Shown here one piece after another: positions 42,981 through 52,327 of a DNA stretch of 64,000 nt. This DNA is from an uncultured Collinsella sp. Lineage in GTDB: Bacteria > Actinomycetota > Coriobacteriia > Coriobacteriales > Coriobacteriaceae. A program made the translations under genes and the position numbers. The stretch spans positions 56,496 through 120,495 of the forward strand of contig UQLD01000003.1 of the NCBI GenBank assembly GCA_900541855.1, read 5' to 3'. The notes under the pieces were generated by a model. It saw only the letters and a list, made by a program, of their open reading frames with translations, did not search any database and was not told where the DNA came from. The first letter of the stretch is position 1, and every line of letters begins with the position of its first letter.

Positions 42981-44255
42981 TTACTCGGCAAGAGCGGCCT
43001 CGATGCGGGTCGTGACGCCCTTGAGGTTAAGACCGACGACGTACTGCTTGATCGGGCGCTTGATGTGCTCGATCACAAAGCGCTTGCCGTCGATGTCCTG
43101 GGCAGCGAGGTTGCGATAGAGCTTCTCGACCTGCTCCTTGACCTCGGGATCGTTGAACGCATAGTGGCCGGAGACATCCAGGATCTTCAGGCTGAGCTCA
43201 TCGTCGGCAAGGATGTCATCGACCTGCAGGTTGACGTCGTCGCCAGTCATCCACTTGCGCCAGCGCTCGGTCTTGATAGCCTTGACCAGCAGCGTGTGAT
43301 ACAGGTCGGAGGGGTCATCGCACAGACCGTTGTCGACCAGGATCTGCTCGGTGGCGCAGAGCTTGAGGTAGGCGCGGGTCTCCTCGGTGCCATACTGCGG
43401 AGCGACGTTGGAGGCGGTCACGTGTGCCGGGATGTGCTCGAGCAGCGTCGCGTCGTCCAGATAGTCGGCGTTGTGCTCCTTCAGGCCCACGCCATAGCGC
43501 TTGGCCATATCGGCAAGCTCGCGGGCGTTCTTGAAGTTGTAGTGACCGACCTGCTCCGTCCAGCGGGTAAGGGTGCCGGTCTGGCCGACGATAAAGGTGG
43601 GCATGGGGCAGCCGCGCTTCTCGAGCTCGGGCTGCAGCTGAGAAATGAACTCCTCGTACTTATCGGTAGAGGTCAAGCCGCCATTGGTCTCCTCGGTGCC
43701 GACCTCATAGGCGACCTCGGGCAGGTTATGCTCGCGACGGTACTGCTCAAGGTAGTCGATAAGATCGATCGTGCGGCGAAGCACCACGTCGAGCGGAATA
43801 ACCTTGCCGATCTGATAGGGATCCTTGGTGGGGTCGACCATCAGCAGGTCAAAGCCTGCCTCCATGTCGGCGACGAAGGACTTGCGGGCGAGCTCCATGG
43901 CCTCGTCCTCGGGCAGGTGGGCGTTACGCTCCTCGTCGCGCTGCCACGGACCGCCGTGATCTCGGCACAGGTAGTACGGACCGGTGTAACCCACCTCGTC
44001 GGCGACCTTCTTGATGTCGGCGGCAAAGCGCGTCTGGTCCCAACCGTTGACGTAGCCGGCGCCCATCTCGTCCATATCGACCTGGTTGCGGCTGGCGATA
44101 AACATGGGCGGGAAATCCTCGTCCTTGGCAAGCTCGAACACGGCCTGAATCAGGTTGGGGCTCATGGGGCCAATGCCGACCATGGTTGCGTGATCGCCGC
44201 TATCCTGCAGTTTGAGCATGCCCTGAACGGCCTGGCGGATGGTGAGGTTGGACAT
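42981..44255 (-). CDS. GatZ/KbaZ-like protein (tagatose-bisphosphate aldolase non-catalytic subunit family)
   Basis: 424 residues, full family length. TIM-barrel signatures: GIGPMSPNLIQAVFELAKDE, FIASRNQVDMDEMG, YLCRDHGGPWQ, a VDPTKDP stretch, YEVGTEETNGG and KEHNADYL. In enterobacteria GatZ/KbaZ supports the class II aldolase GatY/KbaY; none is present here. Some related proteins are reported to act as 4-epimerases on ketohexose phosphates, so it may be the pathway's isomerising enzyme. It lies directly after the PTS EIIBC gene, across a spacer with overlapping inverted repeats. Confidence 0.72.
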   Translation of the reverse strand: MSNLTIRQAVQGMLKLQDSGDHATMVGIGPMSPNLIQAVFELAKDEDFPPMFIASRNQVDMDEMGAGYVNGWDQTRFAADIKKVADEVGYTGPYYLCRDHGGPWQRDEERNAHLPEDEAMELARKSFVADMEAGFDLLMVDPTKDPYQIGKVIPLDVVLRRTIDLIDYLEQYRREHNLPEVAYEVGTEETNGGLTSTDKYEEFISQLQPELEKRGCPMPTFIVGQTGTLTRWTEQVGHYNFKNARELADMAKRYGVGLKEHNADYLDDATLLEHIPAHVTASNVAPQYGTEETRAYLKLCATEQILVDNGLCDDPSDLYHTLLVKAIKTERWRKWMTGDDVNLQVDDILADDELSLKILDVSGHYAFNDPEVKEQVEKLYRNLAAQDIDGKRFVIEHIKRPIKQYVVGLNLKGVTTRIEAALAE

Positions 44256-44324
44256 TTTGTTCTCCTTCTCCAGAGGATTTTTGACAAAAGTTCCCTGGGA
44301 CCCAGATGTGGGCCCTATCAGTAC

Positions 44325-44385
44325 GGATGGATTTTGTTGTGTAGGGGCGGTTGTGCGGAGTCAAATCCATCCCTCCGCACAACCG
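44325..44385 (-). promoter_or_regulatory. Overlapping inverted repeats upstream of the GatZ-like gene
   Basis: Helix B: CGGTTGTGCGGAG at 44348-44360 with CTCCGCACAACCG at 44373-44385, perfect 13 bp. Helix A: GGATGGATTT at 44325-44334 with AAATCCATCC at 44363-44372, which is the loop of helix B. The two can form an H-type pseudoknot on paper, or exclude one another. They sit in the 145-nt mRNA spacer between EIIBC and the GatZ-like gene. Confidence 0.5.
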
Positions 44386-44399
44386 GAGTCCTTAAAGGT

Positions 44400-45872
44400 T
44401 TACTTGGCCTGCTTGTCGAGCGTGGGCTTCATGGCAATCAGGATTGCAGCGGCGACCACGGCGCCAATCACGATGTCCAGGCAGAACAGCGCGACGTTGT
44501 TGGTGGCAAGGGCGACGATAAAGCCACCGTGCGGGACGTAGCAGTCGATACCCTGGAAGGCGGCGAGCGCCGCGCCCACGGCAGAGCCGATGCAGATGCC
44601 GGGCAGGGTGTGGCCAAGGTCCTTGACCGCGAAGGGGATAGCGCCCTCGGTAATGCCGATGCAGCCCATGAACAGTGCGGAGATACCCATCTGGCGATCG
44701 GCGTCATCGAACTTGTTCTTGGCGATGAGCGCAGCAAGGCCGCAGGCAATCGGGGGAATGGCGACGGCGACGCGGAACATGCCGTTGGGGCCATAGATGC
44801 CGGAGGCCATGATGGCCATGGTGAAGGTCGAGGCGGTCTTGTTGATGGGGCCACCCATATCGAAGGCGGTCATAACGCCAATGACCAGACCCAGGACAAC
44901 TGCGGAACCGCCCTGCAGGCTGCCGAGCACGCCGGTGAGCCAGTCCATCACAAAGCCAAGCGGCGTGGCCAGGATGTAGATATAGGCCATGCCCAGGACA
45001 AGCGAGGTCAGAATCGGGATGATCAGGATGGGCATGATGGTCTGGATGGTGTTGTTGACCTTCCAGGTCTTCATCCAGCGGACAAAGTAGCCGCAGATGA
45101 CCGCCATGATCATGGCGCCCAAGAAGCCGGTCGAAACGCTGTTGCCGTTAGGGGTAACGACTGCGTTGTTGACCAGGTAGCCCAGGACAAAACCGGGGGC
45201 GAGCGCGGGCTTGCCGGCCATCGAGTAGGAGATGTATGCCGCAAGCACCGGGATCATCATGGAGATGCCGGCCATGCCGATGGTGTTAAGGCTCACCATC
45301 AGCGGGTTCGTAACCTCCATGCCGTTGGCGCCGGCGGTACCGGATGCCAGCGAGAAGGCAAGAAACACGCCGCCGATAACGACGATGGGGATAAAATAGG
45401 AAACGCCGGTATTGAATGCATTGAGCAGCGTCTTGCCAGGATCGGCAAAGATAGACTGCTTGGACGCCGGTGTCGGGGCCTGCGGGGCAGCGGAGACGGC
45501 CTTCTTCTCTGCCTTGGCCTCGGCCTTGGGCGCGTCAACGGCGCCACCCGTCGCCTTGATGATCTCAATGGCCTGGTCGATGATCTTTACCGGATCGGCG
45601 ATTACATCCGAGGTGCCGACCTTCAGGAACTTGCCCTCGGCCATCTTCTGCTCAAAACGGTCCTCGTTCTCGACACCCACGTCGACGGACTCCAGGACCA
45701 GGTCGGCGGAGTCCACGTCTTCCTGCGTGAGCTCATTCTCGATACCCAGGCCACCCTGAGCCTCGACCTTGCACTCGATGCCACGGGCGGCGCATTCATC
45801 CTGAATCGCCTTCTGGGCCATATACGTGTGGGCGATACCCACAGTACAGGCGGCAACGCCTACGATCTTCAT
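44400..45872 (-). CDS. PTS fructose-like transporter EIIBC
   Basis: 490 residues. The N-terminal EIIB domain (1-100) has the phospho-Cys in ACTVGIAHTYMA. A Lys/Ala-rich linker follows, then an EIIC domain with about nine helices, including FDMGGPINKTA, GMFRVAVAIPP and PHGGFIVAL. It belongs to the fructose family, which imports ketoses or hexitols as phosphates. EIIA is encoded separately at the end of the operon. ATG 45872 has AGAGGGA 4 nt upstream. It is the first gene of the operon, controlled from a 415-bp region shared with the LacI gene. Confidence 0.92.
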   Translation of the reverse strand: MKIVGVAACTVGIAHTYMAQKAIQDECAARGIECKVEAQGGLGIENELTQEDVDSADLVLESVDVGVENEDRFEQKMAEGKFLKVGTSDVIADPVKIIDQAIEIIKATGGAVDAPKAEAKAEKKAVSAAPQAPTPASKQSIFADPGKTLLNAFNTGVSYFIPIVVIGGVFLAFSLASGTAGANGMEVTNPLMVSLNTIGMAGISMMIPVLAAYISYSMAGKPALAPGFVLGYLVNNAVVTPNGNSVSTGFLGAMIMAVICGYFVRWMKTWKVNNTIQTIMPILIIPILTSLVLGMAYIYILATPLGFVMDWLTGVLGSLQGGSAVVLGLVIGVMTAFDMGGPINKTASTFTMAIMASGIYGPNGMFRVAVAIPPIACGLAALIAKNKFDDADRQMGISALFMGCIGITEGAIPFAVKDLGHTLPGICIGSAVGAALAAFQGIDCYVPHGGFIVALATNNVALFCLDIVIGAVVAAAILIAMKPTLDKQAK

Positions 45873-46032
45873 TGCTTCCCTCTTTTCATAGAGTTGCGTG
45901 CGCAAGACACCGTTTGCGGAGGCCTCCGGAGCATCCCCTGCCGTTTGGACTTGCTGTCTTTTCGACAAGAACAATATAGGTGCTCGTTTTTCTTAATGCC
46001 AGCTTATTTCGGTAAACGCGCAGGTCAGAGCG

Positions 46033-46065
46033 TTGGTTATGCGATTTAGTTATGCGTTTAACCAA
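46033..46065. promoter_or_regulatory. Candidate operator of the sugar operon
   Basis: TTGGTTA..TAACCAA ends (46033-46039 and 46059-46065) enclose two direct GTTATGCG repeats. Located between the divergent EIIBC and LacI genes, it is the best palindromic candidate there for LacI binding. The rest of this region (45873-46287) holds no gene. Confidence 0.5.
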
Positions 46066-46287
46066 AAATGAATCCTGCGATTTTGCCCTCGATTTCAAAA
46101 GTCAAGAAGTATTTGATTTTCTCGGTAGACGGCAGATGCGCATGCCGGTCACAAATTTCGACCCCACCCGTATGCCGCATTTGTTGCATACTCATATGAA
46201 AGGAAAAAGCCGCTCACCGAAGCGTATCCTTCACCAAGACTCAAAGTCATCATGTTGGAAAATGCTCATCTGTCGGAAGGAGTCGCT

Positions 46288-47298
46288 GTGGCAAAACAGC
46301 GTGTTACGATCGCAGACGTCGCTCGAGAGGCGGGAACCTCGACGGCAAGCGTCTCGTATTACCTCAACGACAAACGAGAAAAGCTTAGCGAGAAGACGCA
46401 GAACAAAATCGCGCGCGTCATTAAGGAACTCGGATACGTTCCCAACGCCCAAGCGCAGACGCTCACCGGCAAGCAAACCCACGTCATTGCCATCATCATT
46501 TTGGATAACACCAACAAATGGGCGGGGCTCGTTCTCAATGGCATGGAGCAGGTCATGCTCCCCGCGGGCTACCAGACGGTCGTTTGCACGAGCAACTTTA
46601 ACCCCGAGACCGAGCTCATGTACGTCGACAAGATGCTCTCGCTGGGCGTCGATGGCTTTATCATCCAGCCCACGGCAAACTTCAAAGCCGTGCATGACCG
46701 CATTAGACGCGCCGGCAAGCCGGTCGTCTTTTTCGATGCGGCCATCTATAGCCCAGGTACCAGCTGGATCAAAACCAACCTTTACGACGGCGTGTACAAC
46801 GCCACACAGGCACTCCTCGACGCCGGCTACGAAGATTTCTTTTCCATTGCCGCCAACATGACCGAAATGCGCACCCGCATGGAGCGTTTTCAGGGGTATG
46901 CCGAGGCGCTGGCAGCGAACGGGCAGCTCTACAAAGCGATTCCCATCGATCACAACAAGCCGTCAATCAACGAGCTCACCGAATACTTTAAATTCAAGTT
47001 CAATCCCGCCAAGCGAACCCTTATCTTCGTGCAAAATCAGTGGGCACTTCCCCGTGTCTACAAGGCCCTCCAGCCAATGGCCCATCTGCTTCCGCAGCAA
47101 ATCGGCCTTTTGGGACTCAACTGCGAAGACTGGACTAATCTCACCACACCGACCGTCTCCACCATCATCGAGCCCGTCGACCAAGAAGGTCGCGAAGCAG
47201 CCGAGATGCTGCTCGCCCTACTTGACGGAAGCAGCGAACCCGGCGAGCAGCGCATTCTCGAGTGCAAGCTCAACTGGCTCGACTCCACCTCGATCTAG
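46288..47298 (+). CDS. LacI-family regulator of the sugar operon
   Basis: 336 residues. HTH RVTIADVAREAGTSTASVSYYLND and hinge helix NAQAQTLTG, then a sugar-binding domain with IAIIILDNTNKWAGL, DGFIIQPTAN and LLGLNCEDWTNLTTPTVSTI. It is divergent from the PTS operon, so it very likely represses that operon in the absence of the transported sugar or its phosphate. I start at GTG 46288 (AAGGAG 5 nt upstream). The ligand pocket cannot identify the sugar. Confidence 0.88.
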   Translation: MAKQRVTIADVAREAGTSTASVSYYLNDKREKLSEKTQNKIARVIKELGYVPNAQAQTLTGKQTHVIAIIILDNTNKWAGLVLNGMEQVMLPAGYQTVVCTSNFNPETELMYVDKMLSLGVDGFIIQPTANFKAVHDRIRRAGKPVVFFDAAIYSPGTSWIKTNLYDGVYNATQALLDAGYEDFFSIAANMTEMRTRMERFQGYAEALAANGQLYKAIPIDHNKPSINELTEYFKFKFNPAKRTLIFVQNQWALPRVYKALQPMAHLLPQQIGLLGLNCEDWTNLTTPTVSTIIEPVDQEGREAAEMLLALLDGSSEPGEQRILECKLNWLDSTSI

Positions 47299-47417
47299 AC
47301 CGCGGGACAAATGAATCAGTAGCGTTTGTCTCAAATCTTAAGTATTTGTTCGACAGAACGGCCCTTGCCGGCTCCTGCTAGACTGGTAGATTCCCAACCG
47401 TCCATCCAGGAGCCTCA

Positions 47418-48401
47418 ATGTCGCGCAAGTCCGCCTACAAGCAAGTACTTTCCATCGGCACCGCCGTGGTGCTCGGGTTTGCGCTGTTTACGGGATCGCT
47501 CGACGGAGCGCCCAAGTTACTGTCGCCGCAAAGCGATGAGCAGGCGGCGGCTCTGGCCGAAAAACAAAACGAGAGTCCCAGCCGCACCGACGACGAGGCA
47601 GACCTGGTCGCTCGGCTCGAATCGGGAACGGCGAGCTCCCCGGACCCTCAAAACAGCCAGGACTCTGGCGATGGCTCCGATTCCGCCGCACCCGACACCG
47701 ATGACGACGCTTCCGCGGACAGCGCCGCCGCCCCCATCGACGAGGTCGAAAACCCCGATCTTGACCGCGCCCGCGGCGTATACCTCAGCAGCATTCCCGA
47801 CTACGCCGGCAACCCCTACGTTGCCCTTCGCGCCGACAGCATGCACCCGCTCGGCACGCCATCATTCACACTCGATGAATACGATCGCGCCACCGAAGAG
47901 GGCTGCTTTAAGAAATTCTCCAAGCTCGACAGCCTGGGCCGCACTCGCAAGGCGCTCGCCTGCGTGGGCCCCGAGTCACTCGGTCAAGGCAAGCGCGGCG
48001 ATATCTCGCGTATCCATCCTGCCGGTTGGCACCAGCAGCGCTACGACTTTATTCTGGGCCAGAGCCTCTACAACCGCTGCCACCTTATCGCCTGGTCACT
48101 CTGCGGCGAGAACGCCAATCGCAAGAATCTCCTCACCGGCACGCGTTATCTCAACGAGACGGGTATGCTGCCGTTTGAAGAGCAGATTCTCAACTATATT
48201 CGCGATACGGGCAACCACGTGCTCTATCGCGTCACGCCCATGTATAACGAAGAGGAGCTTGTCTGCCGCGGCGTGCGCCTTGAGGCGCAATCGGTCGAGG
48301 ACCACGGCAAGACCCTCTGCTTCCACGTGTACTGCTACAACCTGCAGCCGCACGTGCAGATCGACTACGCCACCGGCCGCAACCAGGCATCCGGAGACTA
48401 G
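47418..48401 (+). CDS. Secreted or membrane-anchored DNA/RNA non-specific endonuclease
   Basis: 327 residues. An N-terminal hydrophobic helix (VLSIGTAVVLGFALFTGSL) is followed by an acidic Asp/Ser/Ala-rich linker of about 70 residues and then a beta-beta-alpha-metal nuclease domain. The catalytic His lies in NRCHLIAWSLCGENANRKNLLTG, with conserved NETGMLPFEEQI and HVLYRVTPMY. The domain resembles the EndA_NS/DNA-entry nuclease group (usual motif DRGH, here NRCH). It probably degrades or processes extracellular DNA. AGGAG lies 5 nt before ATG 47418. Confidence 0.8.
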   Translation: MSRKSAYKQVLSIGTAVVLGFALFTGSLDGAPKLLSPQSDEQAAALAEKQNESPSRTDDEADLVARLESGTASSPDPQNSQDSGDGSDSAAPDTDDDASADSAAAPIDEVENPDLDRARGVYLSSIPDYAGNPYVALRADSMHPLGTPSFTLDEYDRATEEGCFKKFSKLDSLGRTRKALACVGPESLGQGKRGDISRIHPAGWHQQRYDFILGQSLYNRCHLIAWSLCGENANRKNLLTGTRYLNETGMLPFEEQILNYIRDTGNHVLYRVTPMYNEEELVCRGVRLEAQSVEDHGKTLCFHVYCYNLQPHVQIDYATGRNQASGD

Positions 48402-48462
48402 TGCCGACCGCACCGCCCGTAACCCAAAAATGATTCGTTTTCCTCCGTCCCCATGGGATCAA

Positions 48463-48497
48463 AAAAGGCCGCCCTGGATTACCCAGGGCGGCCTTTT
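48463..48497. terminator. Bidirectional terminator
   Basis: Perfect 15-bp arms AAAAGGCCGCCCTGG and CCAGGGCGGCCTTTT, between the convergent nuclease and EF-G-like genes. Confidence 0.9.
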
Positions 48498-48530
48498 CGT
48501 CAGCGTCCACATTGCAGGCAACGCCACACG

Positions 48531-50606
48531 CTACTTGGCGCGACCCTCCTCATAGCGCTCGACCAGCTTGGCCTGAACGTCATAGGGAACCTGCTCATAG
48601 CCTGCGGGCTTCATGGTAAAGTCACCCGTGCCGCGCGTGATAGAGCGCAGGCGCGTCGAATAATCCGTCAGCTCTGCCAGCGGCGCCTGGGCAATGACCA
48701 CGGTGTCGCCGCGCTCATCGGTCTCCATGCCCGTCACGCGACCGCGCGATGCCGAGATGTCGCCCATCACAGCGCCGGCGTAGCTTTCGGGAATAGTCAC
48801 CGTGATTTCCTCGATGGGCTCCAGCACCACCGGGTCGGCATCGGCGCACGCCTTGCGCAGGCCGATGCGAGCCGCCGCGCGGAACGCCATCTCGTTGGAG
48901 TCGACGCTGTGATACGAGCCGTCGTACACAGCCACGCGAATGCCCGTGAGCGGGTAGCCGGCAATGATGCCGTCCTTCATGGTCTCCTGGACACCCTTGT
49001 CCACGGCGGGGATGAGCGAGCGCGGGATGCGGCCACCCACGACCTCGTCTACAAACTCATAGCCATCGCTCGTGCCGTCGGGCCCAATGAGCGGCTCAAC
49101 GCGCAGCCAGCAGTCGCCATACTGACCGGCACCGCCAGTCTGTTTCTTGTGGCGGCCCTGCGCGCTTGCCGTACGGCGAATGGTCTCGCGATACGGAATG
49201 CGGATCGGCACGCTTTTTGCCACGACCTTGGTGCGATCCTCCAAACGGTTGAGCAGCACCGAAACCTGCGCCTCACCAACGGCGGAGATAATGGTCTGAC
49301 CAGTCTCCTCGTCGCGGTCGATGCTCATAGTCGGATCGGCCTTGCAGGCCTTCTCGATAAACGTGTAGAGCTTCTCTTCGTCCCCGCGATTCTCGGCCTC
49401 GATGGCGATGCGGTACTGAGAGTTGGGGAACTTAAACGCCGCAGCCTCGACCTTACCGGTAATGGAGAGCGTATCGCCCGTCTCGGCCGCCAATTTGGGC
49501 GCCACGATAATGTCGCCGGCATAGGCGTGACCGACCTCGGTCATGTCGCGGCCGCACATCACATACAAGTGAGCCAGACGATCGCTCTTGCGGGTGCGCG
49601 CGTTGATTAGTTCAAGGCCCGGCTCAAGCGTACCCGTCAGCACCTTGATAAAGCTGATGCGACCCTGCTGCGGATCGGCCAGGGTCTTAAACACAAACGC
49701 CACCGGACGGTCATCGTCACTCGAGATCTTGAGCGAATCGCCGTCGATAAGCGGCATCTCGCCGTAGTCGGTCGGCGCCGGGAAGTATGTGGCGATGTCG
49801 TCCATCAGCGAGTTGACGCCCTGCTCCTTAATGCAATCGCCCGCAAAGACCGGCACAAAGATGCGCTCAGCGATCGCCTTCGACAGCAGGCCTTCAAGCT
49901 CCTCCTGCGTCAGCGTCTCCTCGCCTTCCAGGTACTTCATCATCAGCTCATCGTCGGCCTCGGCCACCAGCTCGCACAGATGGTCATGGGCCTCCTCGGC
50001 CTGGGCACGATACTCCTCGGGAATCTCCGACTCAACGGCTTCGGTGCCGTTGCAATGGCGCGCCTTCATGCGCACCAGGTCGATGATGCCGTCAAAGTCC
50101 TCGCCCTCGCCCCAGGGAAGGGTCACGGCGCCCAGGCGCGTGCCAAAGCGCTCTTGCAGCAGGTCCATCGTGGTCGCAAAGCTGGCCTCGGAGCGCGACA
50201 GGCGGTTTACGAACACCGCACGCGCCAGACGCAGGTCCTCGGCGGCATACCAGAGCTTAACCGTCGTAGGCTGTGGGCCGGCCTCGGCGTCGACCACAAA
50301 CAGAGCCGTCTCGCAGACGCTCATCGCGGCAAAGGCGTCGCCGATAAAATCGGGGTAGCACGGGGCATCGAGCACATTGATGCGCGCGCCCTTCCAGTCG
50401 ATCGGCGCGATGGTCGTCGAGATGGAAAACGCACGCTTAACCTCTTCGGGGTCATAGTCGAGCGTGGGCTTGGTGCCGTCGTGGCCGCCCAGGCGGGCGG
50501 TCTTGCCGGAAAGGTGGAGCATGGCTTCGGCGAGTGAAGTCTTGCCCACCCCGCCTTGGCCTACGAGCACCACGTTCCTTACGTTACCGGTCTTGGGAGC
50601 ACCCAT
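48531..50606 (-). CDS. EF-G-like GTPase (EF-G2 type)
   Basis: 691 residues with EF-G domain order G, II, III, IV, V. The G1 loop is intact (GQGGVGKTSLAE). The G3 motif reads DAPCYPDF rather than DTPGH, and G4 reads VNRLSR in place of NKMD, so guanine specificity and hydrolysis may be altered. Domain IV (QGRHKKQTGGAGQYGDCW) and domain V (SASRGRVTGME) look normal. Such paralogues act as accessory or stress-time ribosome factors. The canonical fusA is not in this window. ATG 50606 has AGGAGG 5 nt upstream; monocistronic. Confidence 0.88.
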   Translation of the reverse strand: MGAPKTGNVRNVVLVGQGGVGKTSLAEAMLHLSGKTARLGGHDGTKPTLDYDPEEVKRAFSISTTIAPIDWKGARINVLDAPCYPDFIGDAFAAMSVCETALFVVDAEAGPQPTTVKLWYAAEDLRLARAVFVNRLSRSEASFATTMDLLQERFGTRLGAVTLPWGEGEDFDGIIDLVRMKARHCNGTEAVESEIPEEYRAQAEEAHDHLCELVAEADDELMMKYLEGEETLTQEELEGLLSKAIAERIFVPVFAGDCIKEQGVNSLMDDIATYFPAPTDYGEMPLIDGDSLKISSDDDRPVAFVFKTLADPQQGRISFIKVLTGTLEPGLELINARTRKSDRLAHLYVMCGRDMTEVGHAYAGDIIVAPKLAAETGDTLSITGKVEAAAFKFPNSQYRIAIEAENRGDEEKLYTFIEKACKADPTMSIDRDEETGQTIISAVGEAQVSVLLNRLEDRTKVVAKSVPIRIPYRETIRRTASAQGRHKKQTGGAGQYGDCWLRVEPLIGPDGTSDGYEFVDEVVGGRIPRSLIPAVDKGVQETMKDGIIAGYPLTGIRVAVYDGSYHSVDSNEMAFRAAARIGLRKACADADPVVLEPIEEITVTIPESYAGAVMGDISASRGRVTGMETDERGDTVVIAQAPLAELTDYSTRLRSITRGTGDFTMKPAGYEQVPYDVQAKLVERYEEGRAK

Positions 50607-50849
50607 GATGACCTCCTTGCAGGGCCGCGCGCAATGCGCGACGCCAACGGGGAGAGTTCGCGGTCGGTGCCATCCCGGGAGCAGCATGGTCGGCAGCCGA
50701 GCCGACTCACCCTCCAAATGTCCTATGCCACCACCCTACCCTCACGGGCGGCTGTCCATGCATACCTTTCGGCGCACGTATGAATACAGGCGGCGAGAGG
50801 AAGAGACAAGCTTGTGAGGCGATTATTGAACCCCGTCGATGCAAACAAA

Positions 50850-50883
50850 AAGCCGCCACAGACCGTAAGACCTGCGGCGGCTT
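50850..50883 (-). terminator. Terminator of the amino-acid ABC operon
   Basis: 8-bp arms AAGCCGCC and GGCGGCTT with an inner helix. A T-run follows in the reverse sense. Confidence 0.8.
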
Positions 50884-50916
50884 CGCCTCAATTAATAGTT
50901 GAGTAAATACCTGAGC

Positions 50917-51681
50917 CTACCCCTCGATACGGCTCAGGAACTCACGGGTACGCTGCTCGCGCGGATGGTCGATGACCTGCTCGGCAGGCCCCTCCTCGAC
51001 AATGCGGCCGCCGTCCATAAAGATCACGCGGTCGGCAACATCGCGCGCAAACTGCATCGCATGGGTCACGATCACCATCGTCATATTCTGCGCGGCAAGG
51101 TCTTTAATGACACGCAGCACCTCGGCCGTCAGCTCGGGATCGAGCGCCGAAGTCGGCTCATCAAAGAACAGGATCTCCGGATCGAGCGCCAAGGCGCGGG
51201 CGATACTCACACGCTGTTGTTGACCGCCCGAAAGCTCACATGGCACCTTGTTCTCGTTGCCCGTAAGCCCCATCTGCGCGATCAACTCACGCGCACGTGC
51301 TTCAACCTGCTCGCGCGGGCGCTTGAGCACGCGAATCGGAGCATCGATGATGTTTTTCATCACGGTATAGTGCGGGAACAGGTTGTAATTTTGGAACACC
51401 AGGCCGAATCGCGAGCGTGCCCGCTTGGGCACATCGCCCTTCGCATAGACCGCGCCCGAACCCGCATCCGTCGCAACGGAAAGGTCACCAAACGAGAGTG
51501 AGCCTCCGTCGAGCGTCTCGAGCAGCGTGGCACACCGCAGCAGCGTGGACTTACCGCCACCCGAAGGTCCGATAATCGCCACGACCTCGCCGCGCTTAAC
51601 CTCAAGCGAGATATCCTTGAGCACCTCATTGCCGCCAAACGCCTTACGCGCGTTTTCGATTTTCATCACTGAGTTAGTCAT
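50917..51681 (-). CDS. Polar amino acid ABC transporter ATP-binding protein (GlnQ type)
   Basis: 254 residues. Walker A GPSGGGKST, Q-loop VFQNYNLFPHYTV, signature LSGGQQQRVSIARAL, Walker B ILFFDEPTSALDP, switch His VTHAMQF. The operon is binding protein-permease-ATPase, the standard polar-amino-acid set. ATG 51681 overlaps the permease stop by 8 bp, showing translational coupling. Glutamine, glutamate or cystine are all possible substrates. Confidence 0.93.
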   Translation of the reverse strand: MTNSVMKIENARKAFGGNEVLKDISLEVKRGEVVAIIGPSGGGKSTLLRCATLLETLDGGSLSFGDLSVATDAGSGAVYAKGDVPKRARSRFGLVFQNYNLFPHYTVMKNIIDAPIRVLKRPREQVEARARELIAQMGLTGNENKVPCELSGGQQQRVSIARALALDPEILFFDEPTSALDPELTAEVLRVIKDLAAQNMTMVIVTHAMQFARDVADRVIFMDGGRIVEEGPAEQVIDHPREQRTREFLSRIEG

Positions 51682-52327
51682 GATAATAGTCCAGCTTCTT
51701 TTCGGCGGCGCCCAGCAGCATCTCGACCACAAAGTTAAAGACCCAGTAGATCAACGCCGCAATCGCAAACGGCACCATGCTCACTTGCGAGGCGACCAGC
51801 GCCTTGGCCGTCGAGAACATCTCACCCACGCCAATGGCAAACGCCAGCGACGTGTCCTTGACCAGCGTGATGATCTCGTTGCCCATCGCCGGCAGAATAC
51901 GCTTGGCAACCTGCGGCATCACAATGTACAAAAACGTCTGCAGGCGCGAGTAGCCCAGCACCTCGGCGGCCTCGTATTGACCGCGCGGAATGGACTGCAG
52001 GCCCGAACGATAGATCTCGGCAAAGTAACCGGCGTAGTTGATGATGAACGCTACGACGCACGCCGTCCACTTGGAATCGGGCGTGAGCGAAATGCCGAAC
52101 ACGTAGTACGGGGCAAAGTAGATGGCAAACATCTGCAGCATGAGCGGCGTGCCGCGCATAACCGAGATATAGATGCGCGCAATCCAGCGGAGCGGCGCAA
52201 TTTTGCTCATGCGCATAAACGCCACGGGAATTCCCAGCGGAATCGACCCGAGCAGCGTCAGTACAAACAGCTGCAAACTGACCAAGAATCCCTGGCCAAG
52301 CATCTGCATCATGACCTGAATAGACAT
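51674..52327 (-). CDS. Polar amino acid ABC transporter permease
   Basis: 217 residues, five to six helices, HisM/GlnP type. The EAA loop is YEAAEVLGYSRLQTFLYIVMPQVAK and the start region is MRGTPLMLQMFAIYF. Its ATG shares a base with the stop of the binding-protein gene (TAATG), so the genes are tightly coupled. A single permease implies a homodimer pore. Confidence 0.93.
   Translation of the reverse strand: MSIQVMMQMLGQGFLVSLQLFVLTLLGSIPLGIPVAFMRMSKIAPLRWIARIYISVMRGTPLMLQMFAIYFAPYYVFGISLTPDSKWTACVVAFIINYAGYFAEIYRSGLQSIPRGQYEAAEVLGYSRLQTFLYIVMPQVAKRILPAMGNEIITLVKDTSLAFAIGVGEMFSTAKALVASQVSMVPFAIAALIYWVFNFVVEMLLGAAEKKLDYYHD

Noticed and set aside
42915..46049. A forward frame of over 1000 codons across the sugar operon
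   Set aside because: It is antisense to four clearly conserved genes, has no family features, and follows from GC-rich codon bias on the other strand.
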